From assembly GCA_028583415.1 (NCBI GenBank), contig CM053265.1:32857794-32921793 (forward strand): a stretch of DNA of 64,000 nt, read 5' to 3'. How positions within the stretch are numbered: the stretch's first letter is position 1; every line of letters starts with the position of its first letter. This document shows positions 43,911 through 58,249 of the stretch, in pieces. The stretch comes from Protea cynaroides. Lineage: Eukaryota > Streptophyta > Magnoliopsida > Proteales > Proteaceae. The position numbers and the translations under genes were made by a program. Below the pieces are notes generated by a model, which searched no databases, had not been told where the DNA came from, and saw nothing but the letters and a program-made list of their open reading frames with translations.

Positions 43911-46900
43911 TGGTTTAAGAATGAATACATAGGTAAAATCTTCGATCAGCCATAAATTTTCGCTCTGGTGTTGGATCGGCGTATTATTTTTTTTTATTTA
44001 GGGTGTCTCATCACAATTTATGTGACCAAAGGTCATGGTTCAAGATTCATGGTTTACAGTTCACGGTTTAGGATTTATGGTTCAGGGTCCACGGTTCATG
44101 GTATAGGAAAGAATACGTAAGTAAAATCTTCGATCGCCCCTAACTTTTCGCTCAGATGTCAGATTGGGGTGCTCTTTTTTTTTATTTGGGGTGTCTTGAC
44201 GAGACCTTTTTTATTTTGGGTGTCTCAACGTGATCTACACTACCAAAGGTCACGGTTTTAGGTTCATGGTTCTTAGTTCATGGGTTCAAGGTTCACGAAT
44301 TAAGGTTCACAGTTTATGATTTACGAAAAATACGTAGGTAAAATCTTCGATCGGCCTTAAATATTCGCTTGGCTGTCAGATTGGTGTGTTTTTTAATGTG
44401 GGGTGTGTCATCGCTATCTAGGAGACCCATGCTCCTAGTTCAAGGTTAGTAGTTCACGGTTCATAGGGTCAGGGTTCCTGGATCAGGTCTCAGGTTTCAG
44501 GGCTCATTGTTAAGGAAAGAATACGTAGGTTAAATCTTCGATCGACCAGAACTTTTAGCTCGGATGTTGGATCAATGTGTTCGTTGATTTTATTTGGGGT
44601 GTCTCATTGCGATCTACGCAACCCAAGGTCACGATTCAAGGTTCATTGTTCATGGGTTTGGGATTCACAGATTAGGGCTCACCATTAATGGTTTAGGAAA
44701 GAATATGTAGGTAAAATATTTAATCGGTCTTAACTTTTAGCTCAGATTTTAGAATGGGGTGTTTTTTTTAATATTTAGGGTGTGTCATCGCGATCTCCCC
44801 GACCCAAGGTCACGGTTCAAGGTTCATGGTTCACGAGGGTTTACAGTTCATGGTTTAGGAAAGAATACGTAGGTAAAATCTTCGATCGACAATAACTTTT
44901 CGCTCAGATGTTTGATCGGGGTGTTCATTATTTTATTTGGGGTGTGTCATAGTGATCTTCACGACCCAAGTACATGATTCAGGATTCATGGTTCGTGGTT
45001 CACAAGTACAGGGTTTACGATCAGGGTTCATGGTTCATGGGTTAGAAAAGAATACATAGGTAAAATCTTTGATTGGCAATAACTTTTTGCTCAATTGTCG
45101 GATTGAAGTGTTCTTTCTTTTATTTTGGGTGTTTCATTCCAATCATTGTGACCCAAGATCACATTTCTAGGCTTATGGTTCACGGTTCACGGGTTCAAGT
45201 TTCACGGATCAGGGTTTACAGTTCATGGTTTAGGAAAGAATACCTAGGTAAAATCTTCGATCGCCCATAAGTTTTTGCTAGGATGTATGATAAGGGTATT
45301 CTTTTTATATTTGGAGTGACTTGGGGTGATCTACGTGACCCAAGGTCATGGTTCAAGGTTCATGTTTCATGATTCATGGGTTCTGGGTTCACGGATCGGG
45401 CTCATGGTTCTTGATTTAAGAAAGAATACGTCGGTAAAATCTTTGACCGACCATAACTTTTTGCTTGGATGTCAGATCATGGTGTTCTCTTTCTTATTTG
45501 GTGTATTCTCATCGCGATCTATGTGACCCTAGGTTGTGGTTCAAGATTAATGGTTCATGGTTCACGATTCACGGGTTCATGATTCAGAAATCAGTTAATG
45601 GTTTAGGAACGAATACGTTAGTAAAATCTTCAATCGACCATAACTTTTCACTCGGATGTCCGATCGGGGTGTTCTCTTTTTCTTATTTGGGGTGTCTTGT
45701 CGCTATATCTGTGACCCAAGGTCATGGTTCATCGTTCCCAGGTTCGGGGTTCACGGATCACGGTTTATGGTACATGGTTTAGGAAAGAATCTATTGGAAA
45801 ATTGTTCGATTGGCCATAAATTTTTGCACGATATTGGATCGGGGTGCTCTTATTTTTCTCGTAACAATTTACACCACCTAAGGTCACAGTTCGAGGTTCA
45901 TGGTTCACGGTTCAAGGTTTCAGGGTTCAAGGATTGGGGTTCACGGTTCGTGGTTTAGGAAATAATACGTAGGTAAAATCTTCGATCAGCCATAACTTTT
46001 CGCTCGAATGTTGAAACAGGGTGTTCTTTTTTTTGTTTGGGCTGTGTCGTTGTGATCTACGTGACCCAAGGTCATGGCTCAAAGTTCATGGTTCACAATT
46101 CACAGGTTCAGGGTTCATGGACGAGGGTTTACGATTCATGATTTAGGAAAGAATACGTAGGTAAAATCTTCGATCGGCCATAACTTTTCTCTTGGCTATC
46201 AGATCGGGGTTTTTTTATTTGGGTTGACTCACAACAATCTACGTGACCCAAGGTCATAGTTCAAGGTTCATGGTTTTGGGTTCACGGGTTTAGGGTTCAC
46301 GGATTAGGGTTCAAGGTTTATGGTTTTGGAAAGAATACGTAGGTAAAATCTTCGATCGGTGATAAATTTTCTTTTGGATTTCGGATCGGGGTGTTTGTTT
46401 TTATTATATGGGGCTTTTTGTCATGATTTACATAAGGTTCGTGTTTCATGGTTCACGACTTCAGGGTTCTTAGATCAGGATTTAAGGATCATGGTTTAAG
46501 AAAGAATACATAGGTAAAATATTCGATTGGCCACAACATTTTGCTCAAAAGTTGGATCTGGTTTTCTTTTTTTTTTATTTTGGATGTCTCGTCGCGATCT
46601 ACATGACCCAATCATTTATGGGTTCAAGGTTCATGGTTTCTAGTTTACGAGTTTAGGTTTATGGATCAGTGTTTGCAGTTCATGATTTAAAAAAGAATAC
46701 GTAGGTAAAATCTTCAATTGGGCATAACTTTTCGCTCAGATGTCGGATTGGGGTGTTCTTTTTTATATTTGGGGTGTCTCGATGCTATCTAGGAAACTCG
46801 AGGTCATGGTTCAAGGATCATGTGTCAAAGTTCACAGTTTTTGGGGTTCATTGATTAGGGCTCACAGTTCATGATTGGGAAAGAATACGTAGGTAAATTC

Positions 46901-48249
46901 TTTTAACGACCATACATTTTCACTCGGATGTTAGGTCTGGGTGTTTTTTTTTATATTTGGGGTGTCTCGTAGTGATCTACGCAACCAATGGTCAAGTTTA
47001 AAGGTTAATGGTTCATAGTTCATGGGTTCAGGGTTCATGTATCAGGGTTTACGGTTCATGGTTTAGGAAAGAATACGTAGGAAAAATCTTTGATCGACTT
47101 TAACTTTTCACTCAAATTTGGGATTGGGGTGTTCTTTTTTTTTTAATTTGGGTGTGTCGTCATGATAAACAAGACCCAAGTTCATGGTCCAAGGTTCGTG
47201 TTTTACAGTTCATGGGTTCATGGTTCAGGGATCAGGGTTCACGGTTCTTGGTTTGGGAAAGAATACGTGGGTAATATCTTCGATCTGCCATAACTTATCA
47301 CTCAGATGTTGGATCGAAGTGTTCTTTGTTTTGTTATTTGGGGTGTGTCATCACTATCTATGTGGCCGAAGGTCAAGGCTCAAGGTTCGTGGTTCACTGT
47401 TCACGGGTTTTTGGTTCATCGATCAGGGTTCTTGGTTCATGGTTTAGGGAAGATACGTACACAAAATCTTTGACCGGTCATAACTTTTCGCTCGGCTTTT
47501 GGATCAGAGTGTTTTTTTAATTGGGGTGTCTCGTTCTGTTCTACATGACCCAAGGTCAAGTTTCAAGGTTCTTGGCTCGTAGATCATGGCTTCAGGGTTC
47601 ACGAATTTGGGTTCATGGTTCATGTTTTAGGAAAGAATACATAGGTAAAATTTTCGATTGGCCATAACTTTTCTTTCTAATGTCGGATCGGGGTGTTCAT
47701 TTTTTTTATTCGGGATGCCTCGTTGTGGTCTATACAACCCAAGGTCACAATTCAAGGTTTATGGTTCACGATTTACAGGTTCAGGGTTCATGGATCATGG
47801 TTTATGAAAGAATACATAGGTGAAATCTTTAATCGGCCTTAACTTTTCACTCAGATGTCAGATCGCAATTTCATTTATTTGGCGTGTGTCATCGCGATCT
47901 TCGCAACCCAAGGTCACTGTTCGAGGTTCATGGTTCACGGGATCATGGTTCATGGATCTCTTTCTACTTCTCTCTCTCTCACTCTCAACTTCTATTTCTC
48001 TAGCTCTCTTTCTCTCACTCCCTCTCTTTAAACTTCTCCCCCTCTCTATCCCTCTCTCTCCATCTCTATCTCTACTTAGCTCATTTTCTCTTTTTCTCTC
48101 TCCTTCTCTCTCTCCCTTTCTCTCTCTACTTCTCTCTTTCTCTCTTTCTACTTCTCACTCACTCTCTCCCTTTTTACTCTCTCTTTCGTCTCTCTCTCTC
48201 TTTGTTTCTCTCTTTTTTCTACTTCTCTCTATTTCTCACTCTTAACTTC

Positions 48250-49105
48250 TCTCTCTGTTCCCTCTCTCCCCTACTCTTTCCACTTCTCTCTCTCTACCTC
48301 TCTCTCTCTCTCTCTCTAATTCTCTCTTTTTGTCTCTCTCCCTACTTCTCTCCCCCTCTCCCTCTCATTTATCTTCTGTCTCACTCTCTCTCTCTTTCTC
48401 AATTTATACTTCTCTCTCTCTCACTCTCATTCTCTCCTTTCTACTTCTTTCTCTCTATTTCTATCTCTCACCAAATCTCTCACTCTCTCTCTTTTTCTCT
48501 TTACTTCTCTCTTGCTCTCTCTTTTTCTACTTCTCCCTTTTTTTTCACCCTCTCTCTCTTCTCTCTCTCCCCCTCTGTTTCTCTCTATTTCTTTCTACTT
48601 CTCTATCTCTATTTCTACTTCTCCCATTTTCTTACCCTCTACTTCTCACTCTCGCTCTCTCCCGCTTTTTCTTTCTCTCTACGTCTCTCTTTCCCTCACT
48701 TTCTCATTTTCTTTCTTCTTCTCTATCTCTCTCTTTCACTCTCTTTCTACTTCTCTCTCTCTCTGCTTCTCTCTGCTTCTCTCTCTCTCTCTTGACGTCT
48801 CTCTTTTTCTGCTTCATTCTCTCTCTTCTCTCTCTATCATTCTACTCTCTCTCTTTCTTTCTCTCCCTTTTCCCCTTCTCTCTCACTTTCTACTTCTCTC
48901 TCTCAATCTCTCTTTCTTTTTATTTTTCTCTCTTTTTACTTCTATCACTCTCTCTTCACTCTTTCACTCTCTCTCTCAATCTCACTCTCTCTTTCTCTCT
49001 CTCTCCTCTCTTTTTCTCACTCTATCTCCTTCTCTCTCTTTTCTCTTTATACTCTTTCTTTTTGCTTCTCTTCTCTCTCTCCCTCATTACCACTCTCTCT
49101 TTCTA

Positions 49106-49144
<39 letters not shown>

Positions 49145-50115
49145 ACTTTTTACTTCTCTATCTTTCTCTTCTCTCTTTCTACTTCTCTTTCTCTATCTCT
49201 CTCTCATTCTCTCTCTCTCCTCTCTCTATCTCACTCTATCTCCTTCTCTCACTCTCTCTCTTTATACTTTCCCTCTCTCTCTACTTCTCCTCTCTCTTTA
49301 TATATCTCACTCTCCCTCTCTCCCTCTCTTTCTCTCTCTCCATCTCTCTTAATATATATCTCTCACTCTCTCTCTTTCTCTCCTCTCTCTCTCTCTCTTT
49401 CTACTTCTTTTCTATATCTACCTCTTTCTACTTCTCTCCCTTTCTCTTTCTCTCTTACTCTGTGTATCTCTCTCTCTTTCTGTCTCTCTCTAACTACTCT
49501 GTCTCACTCTCTTTCTCTCTTTCTTTTCACTTCTCTCCCCCTCTCTACTTCTCCCACTCTCTCTCTACTTCTTTCTCTCTCTTTACTTCTCTCTCTACTT
49601 CTCTTTTTCTCTCTTTCTTTTTCTACTTCTTTCTTTCTCTCTCTCTCTCTTTGTCTCTCTCTCTCTCCCTCTACCTCTCTCACATCTCCCTCTCTTTCTA
49701 CTTATTGCCCTCTCCTTCTACTTCTCTCTCTCTTTCTACTTCTCCCTCTCCATCTCTCTCAATCTTTCAACTTCTCTCTCTTTGTCTCTCTCTCTCTTTA
49801 CTTCTCTCTCTCCCTCTACTTCTCTCACATCTCCCTCTCTTTCTACTTATCGCCCTCTCCTTCTACTTCTCTCTCTCTTTCTACTTCTCTCTCTCCATCT
49901 CTCTCAATCTTTCAACTTCTATCTCTCCTTCTCTCTCTATGTCTCTCTTTTTACTTCTCTCTCTTACTCTTTCTCTCTACTTCTCTCTCTTTCTTTCTAC
50001 TACTCTCTCATCTGCCTCTCTTTCTGGTTTTCTCTCTCCATCTCTTTATTTCTACTTCTTTCTTTCTCTCTTTCTACATCTCTCTTTTTACTTCTCTCTC
50101 TCTCTCCTCTCTCTG

Positions 50116-50176
<61 letters not shown>

Positions 50177-52520
50177 ACTCTCTCTTTTTTACTTTTTTCT
50201 CTTACTCTACTTCTCTGTCTCTCTCTTTCTACTTTTCTCTTTCTCTCTCTGTCTCTCTCCCTCCCTCTCTCTTTTCCTTTCTCTTTATCTTTTTACATCT
50301 TTCTCGCTTCTCTATTTCTACTTCTCATTATCTCCCTCCCTCTCTCACTCTCTCTCTCACCTCTCTCACTCTCACACTCTCTCTCCCTTTCTACTTCTCT
50401 CATTTTCTTATCTCTGTCTCACTTTGTCTCTCTCTCTCTCTTTCTACTTCTCCATCTCTCTCTCTTTCCCTCTCTCTTTCCCTCTCCCTCTCCCTCTCTT
50501 CTACTTTTCTGTCTCTTTCTAGTTCCCTCTCTCTTTCCTTTTTTACTTCTCTCCCTCCCTCTCTGTTTCTCTCTTTGTCTCTCTCTCCCTTACTCTCTCT
50601 CTCTCTCTCTTTATTCTTTTCTCTCTTTACTTCTCCCTCTTTCTCTCTCTCTCTCCCCTCTCTCTCTTTCTCTCCCTCTGTTTCTCTCTCTTCTCTACTT
50701 TTCTCTCTCTTTCTTCTTCTCCCTATCTCTGTCTCTTTACTTATCTCTCTCTCACCTTTTACTTCTCTCTCTCTTTCTCTTTCTCATTTTTCATCTTTCT
50801 CTCTCTCTCTCTCTATCTCCCTCTATCTCCCTCTCTCTCTATCCCTTTTCTCCTTCCTACTCTTTTTCTCTCTCTCTCTCTATCCTTCTTTCTACTTTTT
50901 TTCTCTCTCTCTTTCTTCATATCTCTCTCTTTCTCTGGCTCTCTCTCTTTATCTTTTTAGTTCTCTCTCTCACTCTCCCTCCTTCTACATCTCTCTTTTA
51001 CTCGTCTCTCATCTCTCTCTCTCTCTCTCTTTCTACTTCTCTATCTCTCTCTTCCTTTCTACTTCTCTCTCTCTTTCTACTTCCCTCTCTGTCTCTTTCC
51101 ACTTTTATCTCTTTCTCTCTTTCACTCTCTCTCCCTTTCTTATTTTCTCTCTCTACTTCACTCTCTCTTTCTCGCTCACTCTCTCTCTTTCTTTCTACAT
51201 CTCTCTCTCTTTCTCTCTCTACTTTCTTTTTGCTCTCTCTTTTCCTGCTTCTCTCTCTCTCTTTATCTCCCTACTCTCTCTTTTCTCTCTCTTTCTTCTC
51301 TCTCTCTCCCACTTTTTCTCTCTCTCTTTTTACATCTCTCTCCCTCTCTTTTTACTTCCCTCTCTTTCTCTCTCTCTACTTTTCTATCCCTCTCTCTATG
51401 TCTCTCTCTTTCTGTATCTCTCTATCTCTCTCTCCCTCTCTCTCTTTCTCTATCTAGTTGTCTTACTCTTCCTTTCACTCCTTTTACTTCTCTCTCTATA
51501 CTTGCCTCTCCATCTTTTTCAATTCCCCTTTCTCTCTCCCATTCTCCCACTATCTCACTTTCTTTCCACTTCTCTCTCTACTTCTCTATCTCTCTCTCCC
51601 TCTATCTTTCTACTTCTCTCTTTGTCTTTCTTCTCTCTCTCAATCTCTCTATCTGTCTTTCTACTTTTCTCTCTCTTACTCTTCTCTCTCTCTCAACTTA
51701 TCTCTCTCTCTCTTTCTTTAAATTTCTCTCTCTTTACTTCTCTATCTCTCACTGTCTTTCTCTTTCTACTTCTCTCCCTCTCACTCTCTTTTTCTATTCT
51801 CTCTCTCTCTCCACTTCTCTCTCACTTTCTATTTTCCTCTCTCCCTTTCTATTTCTTGCTCTCTCTCTACTTCTACCTCTTTCTTTTCTCTCTCTCTATT
51901 TCTCTCTTCTTTATCTCTCTCTCTCTTTCTCTCTTTCCATTTCTCTCTCTCTCCTTCTCCCTTCCTTTTTCCCTCTCTCTATTTCTGCTTTTCTCCCTCT
52001 CTTGCTCTCTTTTCTCTCTCTCTGCCTATTATTCTACTTCAATTTACCACTTTTTACTTCTCTCTTGCTCTCCCTTTCGTTCTCTATCCCTCCCTCCCTC
52101 TCCTTCAATATCTCTCTTTCTCTCTCTCACTTTCTACTTCTCTCTCTCTCCCTTTCTAGCTCTCCCTACCACTCTCTTTCTCTCTTTATCTCTCTCTCTT
52201 TCTCTTTCTCTCTCTCATTCACTCACTCCCTTTCTTTTTACTCTGTCTCTCCCACTCTCTCTCTCTCTCCCACTCTCTCTCCCTCTCCCACTCTCTCACT
52301 CTCTCTTTCTACTTCTCTTTCTCTCTCGCTTTCTCTATCTCTACTTCACTCTCTTTTTCCCTCTCCATCTACTCGCTCTCCCTCTCTCTCTTTTTACTAC
52401 TCACTCCCCCTCTCTCTCTCTCTCTCTCTCTCATTCTCTCTCTCCCTCCCCCTCATTCTACTTCTTTCTCATTCTCTCTTTTACTCTCTCTACGTCTCTC
52501 ACTTTATCTTTCTACTACTC
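48250..52520. repeat. CT-tract segmental duplication, copy A (approximate)
   Basis: Shares an ordered series of rare phrases with 55450-58529: CTACTCTTTCCACTTC (48262), TTCTCAATTTATACTTC (about 48393), CCCTTTTCCCCTTCTC (about 48867), the CTATCTCCTTCTC block (about 49024), GCTTCTCTCTCTCTCTTTAT (about 51250) and ATTCTACTTCAATTTACC (about 52030). It is longer than copy B by about 1.2 kb in the middle. Confidence 0.7.
49682..49971. repeat. 145-bp tandem duplication inside the CT tract
   Basis: The stretch with TTCTACTTATTGCCCTCTCC (49696) recurs as TTCTACTTATCGCCCTCTCC (49841), offset 145 bp, followed by identical CTCTCAATCTTTCAACTTCT. A third, weaker copy may follow near 49985. Confidence 0.8.
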
Positions 52521-55449
52521 TCTCTCTCTCTGTCTACTTCTTTCTCACTACTTCTCTCTCTCTCTCTCTTTCTCTCTCTCCCTCTCTTTTTCACTTCCTT
52601 CTTTCTCAACTTCTCCTCTCTTTCTACTTTACTCTCTCATTCTCTCTTTCTTTCTACTTCTCCCTCTCTCTCTCTCTTTCTAAGTCTCTTTTTTCTACTT
52701 CTCTCTCTCCTTCTCTTTTGTCTCTTTCTCATTTTGTACTCTCTCTTTCTCGCTCTTTTATTGACTTTTATCTCTCTCTACATCTCCCTCTGTCTCTTTT
52801 TCTTTCTCTATTATCTCTCTACTTCTCTATCTCTCTTTCTACTTCTTTCTCTCTCTCTCATTCTCTCTTTTTACTTTTCTCTCTCTTAAAGTACTTCTCT
52901 CTCTGTCTCTTGCTCTCTCTCTCTCTCTCTCTTTCCATCTCTCTCTCTTTTATCTTTTCTCGCTACGGCTCTATCTCTCTCTCCCTCTCTCTCTCATTGT
53001 CTCTCGTCTCTCCTTTTTTCTCTCACTCTCTACTTTTTTCTCTCTCCCTCTCTTTCTAACTACTCTCTCTCTCTCTCACTTTCTACATTTCTCTCTCTTT
53101 CAATCTCTCTCTCTCTCTTTCTACATCTCTCTCTCTCACCCATTACTTCTCTCTTTCTCTCTCTCTCACTCTTTCTACATCTTTCTTCATTCTCCCTTTT
53201 ACATCTCTTTCTCTCTCTTTCTACTTGTCTCTCTGACTCACTACTTCCATCCTTCTCTCTCTTTTTCTCTTTCTTTCTACATTTCTCTCTCTTACCCTCT
53301 TACTCTTGACTTCTCTCCCTCTCTACTTCTCTCGTACTCTCTCTCTTTGTACTTCCCTCTCTTTCTCTCGACCCCTCTCTCTCTCTCTCTCCCTCTCTCT
53401 TTTTCCTTCTCTCTCTCTACTTCTCTCTCTCTTTCTACTGCTCCCTCTCTCTCTACTTCTCTCATTCTCTCTGTTTTTACTTTTCTCTCCCTCTTTCAAC
53501 TTTTTTCTTTTTCTACTTCTCTCTATTTCTCTCACTATCTTTATCACTCTCTCTCCATCTCTCTCTTTTCTTTTTGTTCCTCTCTCTTTCAACTTCTCCC
53601 TCTCCCTACTTCTCTCTCACTCTGCCTTTCTCCCTCTATCTCTCTCTCTTTGTCTTTCTACTTCTCTCTCTCTCTCTCTCATTCTTTTTCTCTACTTTTC
53701 ACTCTCTCTCTCTCATTCTTTCTACTTCTCTCTCTCTCTCTTTCTCTTTCTCTTTCTACTTCTCAACCTCCCTCTCACTCTCTCTCTCTCTACTACTCTC
53801 TTCATTTATACTTTTTTCTTTCTTTATACTTATCTCCCTCTCCCTTACACTCCCTTTCTCCCTCTCCCTTACTATTTCTCCCTTCTCTCCCCCTCTCTCT
53901 CTTTCTGTCTCCCTCTCTCTCTCTCTCACACGCTCTCTCTCTCTCTCTCTTTCTACTTCTCTCTCTACTTTTCTCTCTCTCTCCCTCTCTCTTTCTACTT
54001 CTCTCTCCCTCTCTTGCTCTCACCTCTCTTTCTCACTACTTTTCTCCTTGCCTCTCTTTCTACTTCTATCTCCCCCATTCTACTTCTCCCTCTCTCCCTC
54101 TCTTTTTACTTCTCTCTCTCACTTTCTACTTTTCTCACTCTCTCTCTTTCTTTCTAGTTCTACCCCCCTCTCTCTTTCTACTTCTCTCCCTCTTGCACTC
54201 TCTCCCTCTTTCTACTTCTCTCTCCCTCTCCCCCGCTCTACTTCTCTTCTTCTCTCTTCTTCTTTCTCTTTATCACTACCTTGATTTCTTTTTCTCTCTC
54301 CTACTACTCTCTCTCTCACTACTACTCTCTCTCTCTCTCATTATACTTCTTTCTCTCTCTCTCTCACTTTCTCTCTCTTTATCTTTCTACTTCTCTTACT
54401 CTCTCCCTCTCCCTCTCTCTCTCTCTCTCCTTCTTTCTATTTCCTTCTCACTACTTCTCTTTCTATCTTTTTCTCTCCCTTTCTCCCTCTCTTTCTCTAC
54501 CTCTCTCTCTCTCTACTACTCGCACTTTCTACTTCTCTTTCTCCTTCTCTCATTCATTCTACATCTCTCTTTCTTTGTATGTCTCTTTTTTTCTACTTCT
54601 CCCTCTCTCTCTCTTTCTACTCTCTCTACTTCTCTTTCTTCCTCTTTAAATTTTCTCTGTCTACTTCTCTATCTCTCTCTCTCTTGCTCTCTCTCTCTTT
54701 AACTACTCTCTTTCTCTCTCTCTCTCTTTCTCTCTCTCTCACTCTCACACTTTACTTCTCTCTTTCTCTTTCTTCTTGTCTCTCTCAACTGCTCTAACTC
54801 TCTCTCTACTTCTCTCATTCCCACTCTCACTTTCCCTTCCTTTTTCTTTCTCTACTTCTTTATCTCCCTCTCTCTAATAACTTTTCTCTCTCTCTCCCTC
54901 TCTTTCTACTTCTCACTCTTACTCTCTACTTCTTTCTTTCACTCCCTTTCTTTCTCTTTTTCTACATCTCGCTCACTCTATCTCCCTATCCCTCATTCTA
55001 CTTTTTTCTCTTACTCTCTACTTCTCTCTCACTCTTTCTCTCTCCCTTTCTTTTTCTTTCTACTTCTCTCTCTTTCTCGCTCCCTACTTATCTGTCTCTC
55101 TCCCTCTCACTCACTTTTTCCCTCTCATTCTCTCTCCTTTTTCTCTCCCTCTCGACTTCTCTTTATCTCTCTCTTTCTCTCTCACACACATACTCTCTCT
55201 TTCTACTTCTCTCTCTCTCATTCTCTACTTCTCTCTCTTTCTCTTTCTTTAGCTCTCTCTTTCTCTTTCTCACACTCCTTCTCCCCTCTTTTTCTCTCTC
55301 ATTTGACTCTCAGTCTCCCTTTCTTACTCTACTACTCTCTCTCTTTCTACTTCTCACTCTCTCTCTCTCTCTCTTTTTACACTCTCTTTCTTCCCCCTCT
55401 CTCCCTCTGTTTCTCTCTATTTCTACTTCCCTCTATTTCTCACTCTGAA

Positions 55450-58216
55450 CTTCACTCCCTCTCTCTCCGTCTCTCCCCCACTCTTTCCACTTCTCTCTCT
55501 ACCCCTTTCTCTCTCTTCTCTCTCTAATTCTCTCCTTTTGTCTATCCCTCTACTTCTCTCCACCTCTCTCTCTCTCTTTCATCTTCTCTCTCTTTCTCTT
55601 TCTTAATTTATACTTCTCTCTCTCTCTCTCACTCTTTCTCTCTTTCTTTCTACTTCTTTCTCTCTATTTCTCCCTCTCTCCATTTCTCTCTTTCTACTTC
55701 TCTCTCTCTCTCTCTTTTTCTATTTTTCTCTTGTTCTCTCTATTTTTACTTCTCACTCTCTTTCTTTTTTCACTCTCACCCTCTTCTCTCTCTCTCTATT
55801 TTTACTTCTCACTCTCTTTTTTTTTCACTCTCACACTCTTCTCTCTCTCCCTCTGTTTCTCTCTGACTCTTTCTACTTCTCTCTCTGTATTTCTACTTCT
55901 CCCTCTTTCTTACTCTCCACTTCTCCCACCCTCTATAATTTTCTCCCTCCCTCTCTTTTCTCTCTCTCTCTCTACTTCTCTCTTTCCCTCTCTTTGTTTC
56001 TCTTTTTCTTTCTTCTTCTCTATCTCCCTCTTTTACCCACTTTCAACTTCTCTCTTTATACTTCTCTCTTTCTCACTCTCTGCTCCTCTCTATCTTTATC
56101 TCTCTTTTTATGTCTCCCTTTTCCTGCTTCTTTCTCTCTCTTCTCTCTCTCTATCCTTCTACTCTCTCTCTTTTTCTTGCTCTCCCTTTTCCCCTTCTCT
56201 CTCCCTTCCTGCTTCTCTCTCTCACTCTCTCTTTCCTTCACTTTCTCCCTCTCTTTTTACTTCAATCTCTCTCTCTTCACTCATTCTACTTTTCTCTCTC
56301 TCTCTCCTCTCTCTATCCCACTCTATCTCCTTCTCTCTCCCATTCTCTCTTTATACTTCTCTCTCTCTTTCTACTTCTCTTCTTTCTCTCCCTATATCAC
56401 TCTCTCTTCCTAATTCTCTCTCTTTTACTTTTCTTTCTTCCTCTCTCTTTATGCTTCTCTTTCTCTATCTCTCCCTCTCTCATTCTCATTCTCTCTCTCC
56501 TCACTCTATCGCAATCTATCTCCTTCTCTCTCTCTGTCTCTCTTTATACTTCTCTCTCTATCTACTTCTCTTTTCTCTCTATATATATCTCTCTCTACCT
56601 TTATTCATTTATCTCTCAACTTCTCCCTCTTTCTCTCTCTCTCCCCCCTCTCCCCCTCTTTTTCTTTCTCTTTCCCTCTCTTTTATTCTTTTCTATCTAT
56701 TTCTACTTCTCTCTCTCTCGCTGTCTCTTAAATTATCTTTCACCTCTTTCTACTTTTCTCACTCTCTTTGTCTTTCTCTTTATACATCTTTTTCTCTCTC
56801 CCTCTCTCTCTCTATCTCTTCTCCCTTTTTACTACTCTTTCCCTCGCTCTCTCTCTTTATTTCTACTTCTTTCTCTCTATTTCTCTCTCTCTCCATATCT
56901 CTCTCCTTCTCTCGCTCTCTCTCTCTCTATTTCTCTCAACTTCTCTCTCTCTTACTCTCTCTCGCACTCTCTCTCTCTCCCGTTCTACTTCACTCTTTCT
57001 CTATTCTCTCAATTCTGTCTCTCTCTCCCTTTCTACTTCTCTCTCTCTCTCTCTTTCTACTTCCCCCTCCCTTTATACTTCTATCTCTTTCTCTCCCTTT
57101 CCTTGTTTTTTTAGTCTCTCTTTCTTCTTTTCTCTCTCTACTTCTCTTTGTTTCTCTCTCTCCCTCTCTCTCTCTCTTTCTTTCACTTATCTCTCTCTTT
57201 CTCTCTCTACGTCTCTCTTGCCCTCTCTCTTTCTGCTTCTCTCTCTCTTTATCTCTTTACTTCTTTCTCTTTTCTCTCTCTCTTTCTTCACTCTCTCTCC
57301 CTCTCTTTCTCTTTCTCTGTCTCTTTCTACTTCTCTCTCCCTCTTTTTCTACTTCTCTCTCTCTCTCTTTACTTTTCCAACTCTCTCTCCACATCTCTCT
57401 CTTTTTGTCTCTGTCTATCTCTCTCACTCCTTCTCTCTCTCTCTCTCTTTTTACCTCTCTTTGCCTCTCATTCTACTTCTCTCTCCCTCTTGTACATTCT
57501 CTCTCTACCATTCTTACTCTCCCATTCGCTCTTTTTTCTTCTCTCTCTATACTTCCCTCTCTATCTCTTTCTTCTTCCCTCTCTCTCCCTTTCCCCTACT
57601 ATCACACTCTCTATCTACTTCTCTATCTCTCTCTCTACATCATTCTCTCTCTCTTTCTCTCTCTCCCTCTCTTTTTCTACTTCTCTTTCTCACTCTTCTT
57701 CAATCACTTTGTCTTTTTCTCTCTCTTTTTTAACTTCTCTATCTCTCACAATCTTTCTCTTTCTACTTCTTTCCCTCTCGCTCTCTTTCTCTCTTCTCTC
57801 TCCCTTTGTCCAATTCTCTCTCACTTTCTACTATTTTCTCTCGTTATACTTATCTCTCACTCTCTCATACTCTCTTTTACTCTCTCTCTCTCTCTACGTC
57901 TCACTCTCTCTCTACTTCCCATTATTTCTTTTCTCTCTCTCTCTATTTCTCTCTTCTCTGTCTCTGTCTCTTTCTCTCTTTCTAGTTTTCTCTCTCCTTC
58001 ACCCTCCCTTTTTCCCTCTCTCTTTCAACTTCTCTCTCCCCCTCTTGCTCTCTTTTCTCGCTCTCTGCCCCTCATTCTACTTCAATCTCCCTCTTTTTAC
58101 TTCTCTCTCGCTCTCCCTCTCTTTCTCTATCCCTCCCTTTCTCTCATTATTTCTCTCTCTTTCTCTCTCTCACTTACTACTTCTCTCACTCTCCCTTTCT
58201 AGTTCTCCCTACCTCT

Positions 58217-58249
<33 letters not shown>

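Larger units (their letters stand above)
39325..47955. repeat. ~185 bp satellite array, block 3 (about 46 units)
   Basis: Same units as blocks 1 and 2, resuming about where block 2 stopped. It ends sharply at about 47956 against the CT tract. A shortened unit pair occurs near 44190-44220 (T-tract part duplicated). No gene is seen; open frames in it follow the repeat period. Confidence 0.93.

Noticed and set aside
53323..56241. Arg/Glu/Lys-rich minus-strand readings (for example 53323-53592, 53802-54023, 56056-56241)
   Set aside because: They are the GA complement of the same CT tract; same artefact.
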